Part shown: piece after piece, positions 43,001-51,877 of the stretch | How the letters are laid out: every line of letters starts with the position of its first letter | Numbering within the stretch: the first letter of the stretch is position 1 | Assembly (NCBI GenBank): GCA_021295155.1 | Contig: JAJTJC010000036.1 | Span: 372,001-436,000, forward strand | Reading direction: 5' to 3' | DNA from: Flavobacteriaceae bacterium D16 | GTDB taxonomy: Bacteria; Bacteroidota; Bacteroidia; Flavobacteriales; Flavobacteriaceae | DNA length: 64,000 nt | Position numbers and translations under genes: made by a program | Notes under the pieces: generated by a model | Told to the model about the DNA's origin: nothing | The model's input: the letters and a program-made list of their open reading frames with translations, nothing else | The model's database searches: none

Positions 43001-43417
43001 TCCAATTTTTTCGGTCAGGTCGTTCCAGGCATCCGTATAGCGCATTACGGCTTTTTTACAGGCCTCATTATATTCCTCAATAGATATCTTGGTGCCTATA
43101 TCCTCCTTGGTAATCCCAAGTTCTTTTTCTACTCCAAGTTCAACAGGTAATCCATGGGTGTCCCATCCCGCCTTTCGCTTAACCTGAAAGCCTTTCATGG
43201 TCTTATAGCGGGGGAAAATATCTTTTATGGTCCGGGGAAGAACATGATGTATTCCAGGCATCCCATTTGCCGATGGGGGGCCTTCATAAAAAACATAACC
43301 CGGTTTCCCTTCCCTGGAAGTTATGCTCTTTTCAAAAATGCCATGATCCTTCCAAAATGCGAGAATTTCTTCTCCCAGTTCAGGTAAGTTCAATCCTTTG
43401 TATTCAGCAAACTTCAT
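40016..43417 (-). CDS. ileS: Isoleucine--tRNA ligase
   Basis: Class Ia synthetase charging tRNA-Ile, with a proofreading domain that removes valine. The ATG at 43417 gives 1133 residues starting MKFAEYKGLNLPELGEEIL, as in other flavobacterial IleS; the longer frame from 43441 adds eight residues without support. HIGH signature is in GPPSANGMPGIHHVLPR, the editing-domain threonine-rich motif in YLLAWTTTPWTLPSNTAL, KMSKS as DGKKMSKRLGN, and the anticodon-binding domain begins around YFVQENLSNWYVRLSRRR. It heads the run ileS, dksA-like, DUF4097-like, lspA, an arrangement also known in other Bacteroidota. Confidence 0.97.
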   Translation of the reverse strand: MKFAEYKGLNLPELGEEILAFWKDHGIFEKSITSREGKPGYVFYEGPPSANGMPGIHHVLPRTIKDIFPRYKTMKGFQVKRKAGWDTHGLPVELGVEKELGITKEDIGTKISIEEYNEACKKAVMRYTDAWNDLTEKIGYWVDMDDPYVTYKSKYMETVWWLLKEIYDKGLLYKGYTIQPYSPKAGTGLSSHELNQPGTYQDITDTTVTAQFKAHKDTLPDFLSGYDQPVYLLAWTTTPWTLPSNTALTVGENIEYVLVRTFNQYTYEPVQVILAKNLVKTQFSGRYEIAEEQIELDQFSEGDKKIPYYILDTFKGKDLLGIRYEQLLPYAQPYQHAENAFRVISGDFVTTEDGTGIVHTAPTFGADDMLVAQKANPPIPPMLVLDENDNPVPLVDLQGKFRPEMKELGGKYVKNEYYEAGEAPERSVDVELAIRLKEENKAFKVEKYKHPYPNCWRTDKPILYYPLDSWFIKVTQIKDRMYELNQSINWKPKATGEGRFGNWLANANDWNLSRSRFWGTPLPIWRTEDGKEALCIGSVAQLKAEMEKAVAAGFMKEDLFADFTVGDMSEQNYDKVDLHKNIVDKIILVSDSGKPMQRELDLIDVWFDSGSMPYSQWHYPFENKALIDEGSGFPADLIAEGVDQTRGWFYTLHAIATLVFDSVAYKNVVSNGLVLDKDGKKMSKRLGNAANPLETVDTYGPDATRWYLISNANPWDNLKFDVAGIEEVKRKFFGTLYNTYAFFALYANIDHFTYEEAEVPLSQRPEIDQWILSELHTLIRKVDQAFDDYEPTRAARAMAYFVQENLSNWYVRLSRRRFWKGDYQQDKISAYQTLYTCLVTLSKLAAPIAPFFMERLYRDLNRTTNKEDFESVHLANFPVYDPEMVNKDLESKMQKAQTISSLVLSIRQKEKIKVRQPLHKIMIPVMDNKQREEIEAVSDLIMSEVNVKEISLLDDASGILVKKIKPNFKVLGPRYGRDMKAIGQAVAQLGQDAIQKIEREGEITLDLDNKSIILKLEDVEITSQDIEGWLVASSGPLTVALDIHVTDELRKEGIARELVNRIQNLRKESGFEVTDKIDVKIQKDGYLEEAVASNIKYIKNETLTAELDFEEQLEEGTNVSFDEVNTKLLIKKH

Positions 43418-43451
43418 ATATAATAAATCCTGCCCAGGCAAATTAAGGCAG

Positions 43452-43459
43452 CAAAATTA
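43452..43459 (-). promoter_or_regulatory. -7 promoter box of ileS operon
   Basis: Minus strand TAATTTTG, a perfect TAnnTTTG, 34 bases before the ATG at 43417. Confidence 0.4.
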
Positions 43460-43609
43460 ATGAATTTCAATGGAATTTAGTGTTGATTTTTGAATTTGAT
43501 GACTCCCGGAAATAACCCCATAATGCCTGCATACAAGAACCATGGAATACAACTTAACACTTTTAGAGCCACAAAATGGCCACTGGTTGATCAGTTTACG
43601 GGCTTATTG

Positions 43610-46039
43610 TTAAAATTTATATGAGAGTCCAGTAATAAGGTTGAACCCGGGTGCCGATATGCCGGAAGAATAGGTCCGGTAGCGTTGATTCGTGATGTTT
43701 TCCAGGATAAGGCTGGTACTGAGTCCATTGCTGATCTTGATCCGTGATCGGAAGTTAAGGGTGTACCATGATGGAGAATAGGGGTTTCCGCTGGAATCCA
43801 CAGCGTAAATAAAGGGTTTGTTTCTTTCTGAGAGCGCCAGGTCTCTAAAGGATAATTCTCCGTTGTAATTCAAAAAGAAGTCAGTCTCCAGCCATTGGTT
43901 TTTCCAGAAAAGATGGAAATCCCCAAAAGATGGAGCAACATGCCTAACGGGGGTATCTATTCCTTCCTGGTCTTCTTCACGACCATCGGTGAATGTATAA
44001 TTCGCTTCAACAGACCAATGATCTGTTAAAAAAGCCTGCATCCCTAATTCCAGTCCGTATACATAAGCTTTAGCCGCGTTTTGAATCGCCTGTACCTGAC
44101 TTAATTCACCGTTATAAATGATTTCTGATTCCCCCTCAAACTCAAAATCACGCCTAACCAAAGCATCCACCAGATAGGTATAGTAAGCAGCCCCATTAAG
44201 AACCAGCTTGTCCTTAAAATTCTTTTTCACTCCCAGCTCAACATTATAAGCATATTCAGGTTCTAAATCAGGATTGGGAACCACCACAGAACCGGGTTCT
44301 GAATCGAAGACCTTACCGATATCGTCTATATTGGGCGATCTGAAACCCGTAGAGCCGTTAAGGGTTATTTGTAAATCTGCCTTTGGGAACCAGCTAAAAC
44401 CCAGACTTCCCGTTAATGCTCCATTACTCAGGGAGGCTTCATCAAATGGAAAGGAGTAAAAGCGGTTATCAAAATCGGCCTGCGTCCAGACATGACTGTA
44501 ACGCATCCCGGCAAGAAAGGTAAGGTTGGGCTTAAACTTGTATTCCCCGTTTACATATCCAGCCAAGGTTTGCCAAATAGCGCCGTCCGGGTAACGAGAT
44601 GGTGCACTATTTACTTCATCAGTAATAATATCCGTTTGGCTACCATCTGATGCTACCTGATTGAAGATATACTCTGCTCCGTAATATAATCTTAAGTTTC
44701 CAATTCTTTTATTCTCAAAGTCAAGGTTTGCAGAAAGGGCATTTAATTTTTCACTGGTATTAAACCGAATAGGGTTGGCAAAATTTCGTTCATTCCTGTT
44801 TTCTTCAAAATATTGGTAAGCTGTTGTCAATTTTACCCCATCATAAAATTTCCCCCGTCCTTTTTTATAAATCTGTAAACTGGACAACCACCATTTTTGC
44901 GGGCCATAAAACCATTCTGCTGATCGTAATCCCGTTTCATCGTCATTGGGTCTTATCAGGCGGTCATAGCGTGAAAAATCCGATGTTTCCGAATATTGCA
45001 TATTCAAATCGTACTGCCAATAATTATTGGGCTTGTGTGAAATCTTCTGCATCAGGTTTAACTGATTGTAGCCTGAGGGCAGCTGACGGCGTGGATTTGG
45101 ATTGGTGCGCAATATATCGGTGCCATTTTCAGTAACCACATAAGATGTTCTCAGGTATTCGTCCGGGCCGTGTTTCCCCATTTTAAGATCGCCAAAATCA
45201 TTGTAGGATATACTACTGAGAAATGCCCATTTCTTCCGCCCAAAGTTAAAATCAAGGTGAACGGTATTCTCATTACTGGCTGTAGCATGGCGATAAACTG
45301 CATTACCACTGAAGATATCATCTGAGTAGGTTGCATACTGGGGGTTTTTGGTATAAAAGTTCATCACACCACCAATGGCATCACTGCCATAAATAACCGA
45401 ACCAGGACCAAAAATTACCTCGGTATTCCTTACTGCAAAAGGATCAATAGAGATTACATTTTGAATGTTACCCCCTCGAAAAATGGCATTATTCATGCGA
45501 ACTCCGTCTACAGTAAGCAATAGGCGATTGGTGGCAAATCCACGTATCATAGGGCTTCCCCCTCCTAACTGACTTTTTTGCACAAATACTTTTCCGCTGG
45601 ACTGAAGCAGGTCTGCCGAGGTTTGAGGATTATTGAAGGCGATACTGCGGGCATCAATACTGCTAATTTTTTGAGGGATATCTTTTTTCTGCTGCTCCCA
45701 TTTAGAAATTGACATTACCACTTCTTCCAGCTGTTGGGGATTTACCGAAAGATAGACCCGGTTATTTTGACGAATTATCTGAGCCTTAGTGGCCTTAAAA
45801 GACAAATAACCCATATGGCGGAAGGTGAGTCTTTCTGTCCTTTTGAATATTCCCAAATCACAACTCCCGTCTATTCCGGTGATTACCGTATTGGAACGAT
45901 CTTCATTATAAACAATAACATTGCCTATGCCTTCTTCTGATTCCACATCCAGGACATAAACCTTCTGCGAGAAGGCTGGATGGATCAGAAAAAGCAATAC
46001 CAGGAAGATAATCCCGCGTATGTTAGTTGAAGACTTCAT
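43610..46039 (-). CDS. TonB-dependent receptor, haem/haemoglobin-like type
   Basis: An 809-residue outer-membrane receptor. The signal peptide ends near HPAFSQ; a short carboxypeptidase-like or DUF4480-like domain follows (VLDVESEEGIGNVIVYNEDR), then the plug from about 100 (LEEVVMSISKWEQQKKDIPQ, SGKVFVQKSQLGGGSPMIRG) with RLLLTVDGVRMNNAIFRGGN and GPGSVIYGSDAIGGVMNFYT. These plug motifs are those of the haemoglobin/transferrin/lactoferrin receptor group, and the barrel ends GFNLITGLSYKF. Haem or a metal complex is the likely cargo, not certain. It overlaps the 3' end of recO by 17 bases, so it may be co-transcribed with recO. Confidence 0.87.
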   Translation of the reverse strand: MKSSTNIRGIIFLVLLFLIHPAFSQKVYVLDVESEEGIGNVIVYNEDRSNTVITGIDGSCDLGIFKRTERLTFRHMGYLSFKATKAQIIRQNNRVYLSVNPQQLEEVVMSISKWEQQKKDIPQKISSIDARSIAFNNPQTSADLLQSSGKVFVQKSQLGGGSPMIRGFATNRLLLTVDGVRMNNAIFRGGNIQNVISIDPFAVRNTEVIFGPGSVIYGSDAIGGVMNFYTKNPQYATYSDDIFSGNAVYRHATASNENTVHLDFNFGRKKWAFLSSISYNDFGDLKMGKHGPDEYLRTSYVVTENGTDILRTNPNPRRQLPSGYNQLNLMQKISHKPNNYWQYDLNMQYSETSDFSRYDRLIRPNDDETGLRSAEWFYGPQKWWLSSLQIYKKGRGKFYDGVKLTTAYQYFEENRNERNFANPIRFNTSEKLNALSANLDFENKRIGNLRLYYGAEYIFNQVASDGSQTDIITDEVNSAPSRYPDGAIWQTLAGYVNGEYKFKPNLTFLAGMRYSHVWTQADFDNRFYSFPFDEASLSNGALTGSLGFSWFPKADLQITLNGSTGFRSPNIDDIGKVFDSEPGSVVVPNPDLEPEYAYNVELGVKKNFKDKLVLNGAAYYTYLVDALVRRDFEFEGESEIIYNGELSQVQAIQNAAKAYVYGLELGMQAFLTDHWSVEANYTFTDGREEDQEGIDTPVRHVAPSFGDFHLFWKNQWLETDFFLNYNGELSFRDLALSERNKPFIYAVDSSGNPYSPSWYTLNFRSRIKISNGLSTSLILENITNQRYRTYSSGISAPGFNLITGLSYKF

Positions 46040-46742
46040 TTAATACGGCAAGTGACCTGGGCTTTCTAAATCCGTGCAAATGTAACTCAAAATATTCCAC
46101 GATCATCTGAAGCAGTTGTTGCCGCTGTTTCTTACTCATTTGTATCAGATGAACAACATCAAAATTTGTGCCTAACAGCTTCCTGAATTGATTAAGTTCA
46201 TCCCCACTAATAACTTTCTTACCTCGCGGTGTGTCTGTAAACTGTCCTTCTAACAAATCAAAGTAAGTGGCGTCTATATCAGACAGGTCAGGGTAACATC
46301 CCAAAAAACGCGTTAGGGATAGCAGGAAATACAGGTGGAAATTAGCAATTTGATCGTGTGTGTCTAACCACTGTAACGCAGTTTGCAAATAGGAGAATAG
46401 TGCAGGGTCAGACTGTTCTTCCCGAATGCAGCTCGTCAACATTTCGGCCAGAAACATAGTGATTGCATTTTTGGTAATATCGGTATGCATGGTAGAATAA
46501 GGAAAGTCTATCCTGGCCTCCCTGATCTGTTCCAAAGTTCCCTTATTCTTATGAATGGCAACGATATCCAATTGGCTTAGAGGCTGAAAATAAGCAGTCT
46601 TCAACTTTCCTTTTCTGGATGCCAATATCCCTTTCAACAAGTAAGCCTTAAGTCCGTCAGATTCTGTATAAGCCCTGACTATTAAACTTGTATCTCCATA
46701 TTTGAATGAAGACAGAACAATAGCCTTGGTACGCAGCTGCAT
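46023..46742 (-). CDS. recO: DNA repair protein RecO
   Basis: RecO loads RecA onto gapped DNA in the RecF pathway. The 239-residue protein begins MQLRTKAIVLSSFKYGDTSL, the conserved N-terminal OB-fold strand, and continues LIVRAYTESDGLKAYLLKGI; the helical C-terminal part includes FLLSLTRFLGCYPDLSD. A longer frame extends to 46889, but a perfect -7 promoter box at 46759 lies in that extension and the terminator at 46793 precedes it, so ATG at 46742 is preferred. Unlike many RecO proteins, no complete C-terminal zinc finger is visible. The gene runs into the downstream TonB receptor gene. Confidence 0.93.
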   Translation of the reverse strand: MQLRTKAIVLSSFKYGDTSLIVRAYTESDGLKAYLLKGILASRKGKLKTAYFQPLSQLDIVAIHKNKGTLEQIREARIDFPYSTMHTDITKNAITMFLAEMLTSCIREEQSDPALFSYLQTALQWLDTHDQIANFHLYFLLSLTRFLGCYPDLSDIDATYFDLLEGQFTDTPRGKKVISGDELNQFRKLLGTNFDVVHLIQMSKKQRQQLLQMIVEYFELHLHGFRKPRSLAVLNEVFN

Positions 46743-46758
46743 TTGGAAGGATTTATTA

Positions 46759-46766
46759 CAAAGATA
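46759..46766 (-). promoter_or_regulatory. -7 promoter box of recO
   Basis: Minus strand TATCTTTG, a perfect TAnnTTTG, 16 bases before the ATG at 46742. Supports that start over longer frames. Confidence 0.5.
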
Positions 46767-46792
46767 GCAAGTAGCAGTGTAGCTAAATAAAA

Positions 46793-46815
46793 GAACCCGA
46801 CTGCTAGTCGGGTTC
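46793..46815 (-). terminator. Rho-independent terminator of gdhA
   Basis: A perfect 10-base stem (GAACCCGACT) with a three-base loop; on the minus strand it is followed by TTTTATTT. It lies 22 bases after the gdhA stop codon and upstream of the recO promoter. Confidence 0.85.
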
Positions 46816-46836
46816 CAAAAACTATTATAAGTTTGT

Positions 46837-48219
<1,383 letters not shown>

Positions 48220-48226
48220 TTAAGGG

Positions 48227-48234
48227 CAAAATTA
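48227..48234 (-). promoter_or_regulatory. -7 promoter box of gdhA
   Basis: Minus strand TAATTTTG, a perfect TAnnTTTG, 46 bases before the gdhA ATG, giving a leader of about 40 bases. Confidence 0.4.
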
Positions 48235-48282
48235 TAGTATTTCTACAATTTTACCCCCCTTTTTTTAAAAATTCAATAAGTC

Positions 48283-49437
48283 CTATTCCAAAGCCTGTTC
48301 CAGGTCTGCTATCAAGTCGCGGGCGTCCTCTATCCCTACACTAAGTCTGATAAGGGAATCAACCACACCGCTCTTTTCCCTTTCTTCTTTTGGAATACTG
48401 GCGTGCGTCATGCTGGCAGGATGTCCGGCCAGACTCTCTACACCCCCAAGAGACTCTGCAAGGGTAAAAACCTTCAGTTGTTCTACAATACGAATCGCAT
48501 CTTTGTAATTAGCTCCCTTGGGAATAAAAGAAATCATGCCACCATAATCTGACATTTGCTTTTTGGCAATCTCATGGTTAGGGTGATCTTCAAAACCAGG
48601 CCAGTATACCTTTTCAATTTTGGGATGTGCTTTAAGGTACTGCGCTATTTCTTTACCGTTTTCACAATGCCTTTGCATCCTCACATGCAGTGTTTTAATT
48701 CCTCGGAGAACCAGGAAACTATCCATAGGGCCGCAAACAGCACCACTGGCATTTTGGATAAAGTATAGCTGCTCTGCAAGTTTCTTGTCGTTTACAATCA
48801 GCGCTCCTACTACCACATCACTGTGGCCCCCGAGGTATTTGGTAGCCGAGTGCATCACAATATCAGCTCCCAGGTCAAGAGGCCTTTGAATATAAGGAGT
48901 GGCAAAGGTGTTATCTACTGCAAGTAAGATGTTGTTCTTTTTTGCCAATTCAGATACCCCGGAGATATCCACAACGTTCATCATGGGGTTGGTTGGAGTT
49001 TCTACCCAAATAAGTTTCGTTTTGGAGGTAATTTTGGATTCAAGTACATCCAGGTCCTGCAGGCCAGTGAAGTGGAATTGGATCCCGAATTTCTCAAATA
49101 CCTGCCGGAAAAGCCGGTAGCTCCCTCCGTATAAGTCGTTGGTAGATATAACCTCATCTCCTGGCTCCAGGAGTTTAACTACTGCATCTATGGCAGACAG
49201 ACCGCTGGCAAATGCCAGGCCATATGTGCCATTTTCAATGCTGGCCAGTGATCGTTCCAGGGCTGTACGAGTAGGGTTGGCACTTCTCGAATATTCGTAG
49301 CCTTTATGCCCTCCGGGTGTGGTCTGGGCATAGGTTGATGTTTGATAGATAGGAGGCATTACCGCACCGTACGCCTCGTCTGGTTGCTGGCCTCCATGTA
49401 TGGTTTTACTGTTGAAGTGTAATTTCTGTTTGCTCAT
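48283..49437 (-). CDS. metB: Cystathionine gamma-synthase / PLP-dependent transsulfuration enzyme
   Basis: PLP enzyme of the Cys/Met metabolism family. The PLP lysine lies in MHSATKYLGGHSDVVVGAL; other hallmarks are FNSKTIHGGQQPDEAYGAVM, GYEYSRSANPTRTALERSLA, FASGLSAIDAVVKLL and the C-terminal ESLGGVESLAGHPASMTHAS followed by LIRLSVGIEDARDLIADLEQ. The 384-residue length fits. By sequence it could be cystathionine gamma-synthase (MetB), cystathionine beta- or gamma-lyase; the Glu/Ser residues that separate them are not decisive by eye. It is followed by nothing in operon with it downstream on this strand. Confidence 0.88.
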   Translation of the reverse strand: MSKQKLHFNSKTIHGGQQPDEAYGAVMPPIYQTSTYAQTTPGGHKGYEYSRSANPTRTALERSLASIENGTYGLAFASGLSAIDAVVKLLEPGDEVISTNDLYGGSYRLFRQVFEKFGIQFHFTGLQDLDVLESKITSKTKLIWVETPTNPMMNVVDISGVSELAKKNNILLAVDNTFATPYIQRPLDLGADIVMHSATKYLGGHSDVVVGALIVNDKKLAEQLYFIQNASGAVCGPMDSFLVLRGIKTLHVRMQRHCENGKEIAQYLKAHPKIEKVYWPGFEDHPNHEIAKKQMSDYGGMISFIPKGANYKDAIRIVEQLKVFTLAESLGGVESLAGHPASMTHASIPKEEREKSGVVDSLIRLSVGIEDARDLIADLEQALE

Positions 49438-49455
49438 ATACTGTAATTAGGAGGA

Positions 49456-49463
49456 CAAAGGTA
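49456..49463 (-). promoter_or_regulatory. -7 promoter box of metB
   Basis: Minus strand TACCTTTG, a perfect TAnnTTTG, 18 bases before the metB ATG. Confidence 0.5.
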
Positions 49464-49476
49464 TTGTATCTGGAGG

Positions 49477-49496
49477 AGTTTGCCATCAGGCAAACT
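49477..49496. repeat. Perfect hairpin between DinB and metB
   Basis: Eight-base arms (AGTTTGCC and its complement) around ATCA. It lies between the DinB stop and the metB -7 box, and covers the area where the metB -33 element would be. No T-run follows, so it is a poor terminator; an operator or mRNA-stabilising hairpin is possible. Confidence 0.6.
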
Positions 49497-49517
49497 GAAC
49501 TGATGTAAAATGGGGTT

Positions 49518-49982
49518 TCAACTATTCAAGGCTTTCTGCAAGCCTAGAATCACCCCCAAATGCAGCCCCTCATGGTACACATTAAAAGCCAGTGCATCTT
49601 CTACTGAACTTAAGGTTACATTAGCACTTGTCGTGTAGGATTTATACTCTTTAAAGCGACCGTCCTGATAATCCCGCTGTGTTTGTTCAAGGGTAGAAAA
49701 TAGCGATTCCTGCAGCTGTTCGATCTCCTGCTCAGATACCGGATCCGTTTGGGGCAAAGTGCCTTTTCGATATTTTGCCACCAAATCAGCATCCACCTGG
49801 AGTGGTAAATTGCTAAGGCCATAGGTAATAAGTTGCTGGGTAACCACAACATGTGCGATATTCCAGTAGATATGATTTCGGAATCCTTCAGGTATTGTAC
49901 AGAGTGTTTCCCGGGGTGTTTTTCTCAGAATGGCATAAAGCATTTTGCGATTCTGCAATAGGATAGTGAACAGGTAGTCCAT
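49518..49982 (-). CDS. DinB-family four-helix protein
   Basis: A 154-residue DinB/YfiT-like protein, a four-helix bundle that in relatives binds a metal through histidines and often has thiol-transferase or unknown roles. Probable metal ligands are His in YWNIAHVVVTQ and the pair in NVYHEGLHLGVIL. A nearby probable promoter box supports the ATG at 49982. The substrate is unknown and the family name does not indicate the DNA polymerase of the same symbol. Confidence 0.85.
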   Translation of the reverse strand: MDYLFTILLQNRKMLYAILRKTPRETLCTIPEGFRNHIYWNIAHVVVTQQLITYGLSNLPLQVDADLVAKYRKGTLPQTDPVSEQEIEQLQESLFSTLEQTQRDYQDGRFKEYKSYTTSANVTLSSVEDALAFNVYHEGLHLGVILGLQKALNS

Positions 49983-49997
49983 GACAGAAGATTTGAA

Positions 49998-50005
49998 TAA
50001 ATATA
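49998..50005 (-). promoter_or_regulatory. Probable -7 box of DinB gene
   Basis: Minus strand TATATTTA (TAnnTTTA), 15 bases before the ATG at 49982. Confidence 0.35.
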
Positions 50006-50064
50006 ATTTATTTAGGGGTAATTAGGTTTCTTTGTGTTAAAATCTAAAAGTCGAAACTTTTGTT

Positions 50065-50418
50065 ATGAATAAAATCTACTTTTTAAGCAGTTGTGATACC
50101 TGTAAACGAATCCTTAAGGAGTTGGAACCCCTGGATGGAATAGAACTTCAGGACATAAAAACAAGTCCTGTCACTGAAGAAGAACTCCGGCAACTGTATG
50201 ATTTGGCAGGAAGTTATGAATCCCTCTTCAGTAAAAGGGCCCGAATGTATAAGGAGCGTAATTTAAAGGAAAAGTCTCTTGGGGAAAGCGAATACAAAAA
50301 CCTAATTCTTGAACATTATACCTTTCTCAAAAGACCGGTTATGGTGATAGAAGGAGAAATATTCATTGGAAACAGCAAGAATACCGTACAGGCGGCAAAA
50401 GAAAAACTTCATCATTGA
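50065..50418 (+). CDS. ArsC/Spx-family thioredoxin-fold protein
   Basis: A 117-residue member of the ArsC/YffB/Spx family. The active-site C-x-x-C appears as FLSSCDTCKRIL, and the arginine-containing strand is FLKRPVMVIEGEIFIGNS. Full arsenate reductases have additional Arg residues; the residues here are compatible with a glutaredoxin-coupled reductase, but an Spx-like regulatory role is also possible. It overlaps the next gene's start (ATGA) by 4 bases, so the two are translationally coupled. Confidence 0.85.
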   Translation: MNKIYFLSSCDTCKRILKELEPLDGIELQDIKTSPVTEEELRQLYDLAGSYESLFSKRARMYKERNLKEKSLGESEYKNLILEHYTFLKRPVMVIEGEIFIGNSKNTVQAAKEKLHH

Positions 50419-51317
50419 ATAAGCGAAACCTTGCTTTACTGGCTGCCTTAGGAGCCACCACGATCTACGGTCTTAACCATACCATTGCCAAAGGAGTAAT
50501 GCCGGATTACGTGGGGCCTTTTGGTTTCATTTTATTGAGGGTGGTTGGTGCTACCATACTTTTCTGGGGAATTGCCTTCTTGGGTCCTAAAGAACGTATA
50601 GAAAGTAAAGACTGGGGCAGGATTCTCGTTTGTTCCCTTTTTGGCATGGCTATCAATATGCTGTCATTCTTCAAAGGCCTTGATCTGTCTACACCCATAA
50701 ACAGTTCCGTACTGGTTACTACAACCCCCATAATTGTAGTGGTCCTGTCCGCTTTCCTTATCGAAGAAAAAATACGTTTAATTAAAGGAATAGGCATCCT
50801 TGTTGGTTTGGCTGGTGCACTGGTGCTGGTACTCTATGGAAATGAGATCCGTGGTGATGCGCCCAATATTCCCCTGGGAAACATGCTGTTCCTGGTTAAT
50901 GCCTTGTTTTTTGCCTTATACCTGATCCTGGTAAAAACACTTATTGACAAATACCACCCCTTCACCTTAATGAAGTGGCTTTTTCTGATTGGGATAGTAT
51001 TGAATCTTCCCATTACCCTTCCCGAATTTCTTGAAATATCCTGGACTACCCTGCCGTGGGAAGCAATATGGAAAATAGGTTTTGTAGTCATCGGAACTAC
51101 TTTTTGCACCTATCTTTTTAACGCCTATGCCCTTACTCAGCTCAAGGCATCTACGGTCAGTGCTTTTGTATACCTGCAGCCATTGATTGGAATTATATTC
51201 GCCCTACTTAGCGGAAGAGACAACCTTACTGGCGTTAAGGCAGGGGCAGCTTTTCTGGTTTTAGTGGGTGTTTACCTGGTCAGTAAACGACCTAAACCAG
51301 ATCTTGGGGACGTTTAG
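50415..51317 (+). CDS. EamA/DMT-family transporter
   Basis: An integral membrane protein of 300 residues with about ten transmembrane helices in two EamA repeats (about 8-140 and 150-290). The first repeat starts LAALGATTIYGLNHTIAKGV and contains VLVTTTPIIVVVLSAFLIEE; the second contains GTTFCTYLFNAYALTQLKAS and VYLQPLIGIIFALLSGRD. DMT exporters move amino acids, metabolites or drugs out of the cell; the substrate is unknown. Coupled to the ArsC-like gene by a 4-base overlap and converging with the thioesterase gene with 26 bases of overlap. Confidence 0.93.
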   Translation: MNKRNLALLAALGATTIYGLNHTIAKGVMPDYVGPFGFILLRVVGATILFWGIAFLGPKERIESKDWGRILVCSLFGMAINMLSFFKGLDLSTPINSSVLVTTTPIIVVVLSAFLIEEKIRLIKGIGILVGLAGALVLVLYGNEIRGDAPNIPLGNMLFLVNALFFALYLILVKTLIDKYHPFTLMKWLFLIGIVLNLPITLPEFLEISWTTLPWEAIWKIGFVVIGTTFCTYLFNAYALTQLKASTVSAFVYLQPLIGIIFALLSGRDNLTGVKAGAAFLVLVGVYLVSKRPKPDLGDV

Positions 51318-51768
51318 CGAATTTGCGTGTATCCATGGCAGACAATATCCGGAATCCCTCAGCCTTTTCTACCGCATCAAATGCCGATAAAAAATGTTCT
51401 GGTAAGGGTATTAGTTTACGGGTCTTCAGGCTAATCCAGCCTCCGATCAGTTCACAGTGCGCCAGATTACGTCCCTTATGGTCATAGAAATTGTGGTGAA
51501 ATTCAAAGTACATTCCATCTTCACTCAATCCTTTTAATTCCAAGGACACCCGTATAGGCTTTCCTGCAAATATCTCTCTGAAATAATACAGATGTTCATA
51601 AAATACTACTGGCCCGATCTGATGTTCCGCAAGTGCTTCCTGATCAAAGCCAAGACCCATAAGGAATGCCATTCGAGTGTGACTCATGAAATTGATATAA
51701 GCGCTGTTCGCTAAATGCCGGTTTGCATCAAGATCGTTCCAGCGAACTTCAAATTCTTTTAAATACAT
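51292..51768 (-). CDS. 4HBT-type acyl-CoA thioesterase
   Basis: A 158-residue hot-dog-fold thioesterase of the 4-hydroxybenzoyl-CoA/YbgC group, likely hydrolysing acyl-CoA in the cytoplasm. The catalytic region is FEVRWNDLDANRHLANSAYI, with Asp in the N-terminal active-site position, followed by FMSHTRMAFLMGLGFD; the central helix and strands follow with normal spacing. Substrate is not deducible. The gene has no evident co-transcribed partner. Confidence 0.9.
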   Translation of the reverse strand: MYLKEFEVRWNDLDANRHLANSAYINFMSHTRMAFLMGLGFDQEALAEHQIGPVVFYEHLYYFREIFAGKPIRVSLELKGLSEDGMYFEFHHNFYDHKGRNLAHCELIGGWISLKTRKLIPLPEHFLSAFDAVEKAEGFRILSAMDTRKFAKRPQDLV

Positions 51769-51851
51769 AAAATATTTGTTATGCGTGCATAGGAAATCAA
51801 AAATACTATAGTTTTACCTAACAGTCGTTAAAGCAGCTATATTTTTATGCC

Positions 51852-51859
51852 TATTTTTA
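51852..51859 (+). promoter_or_regulatory. Probable -7 box of nitronate-monooxygenase-like operon
   Basis: TATTTTTA (TAnnTTTA), 18 bases before the ATG at 51878. Confidence 0.4.
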
Positions 51860-51877
51860 GACACACAAGAAAATTAT

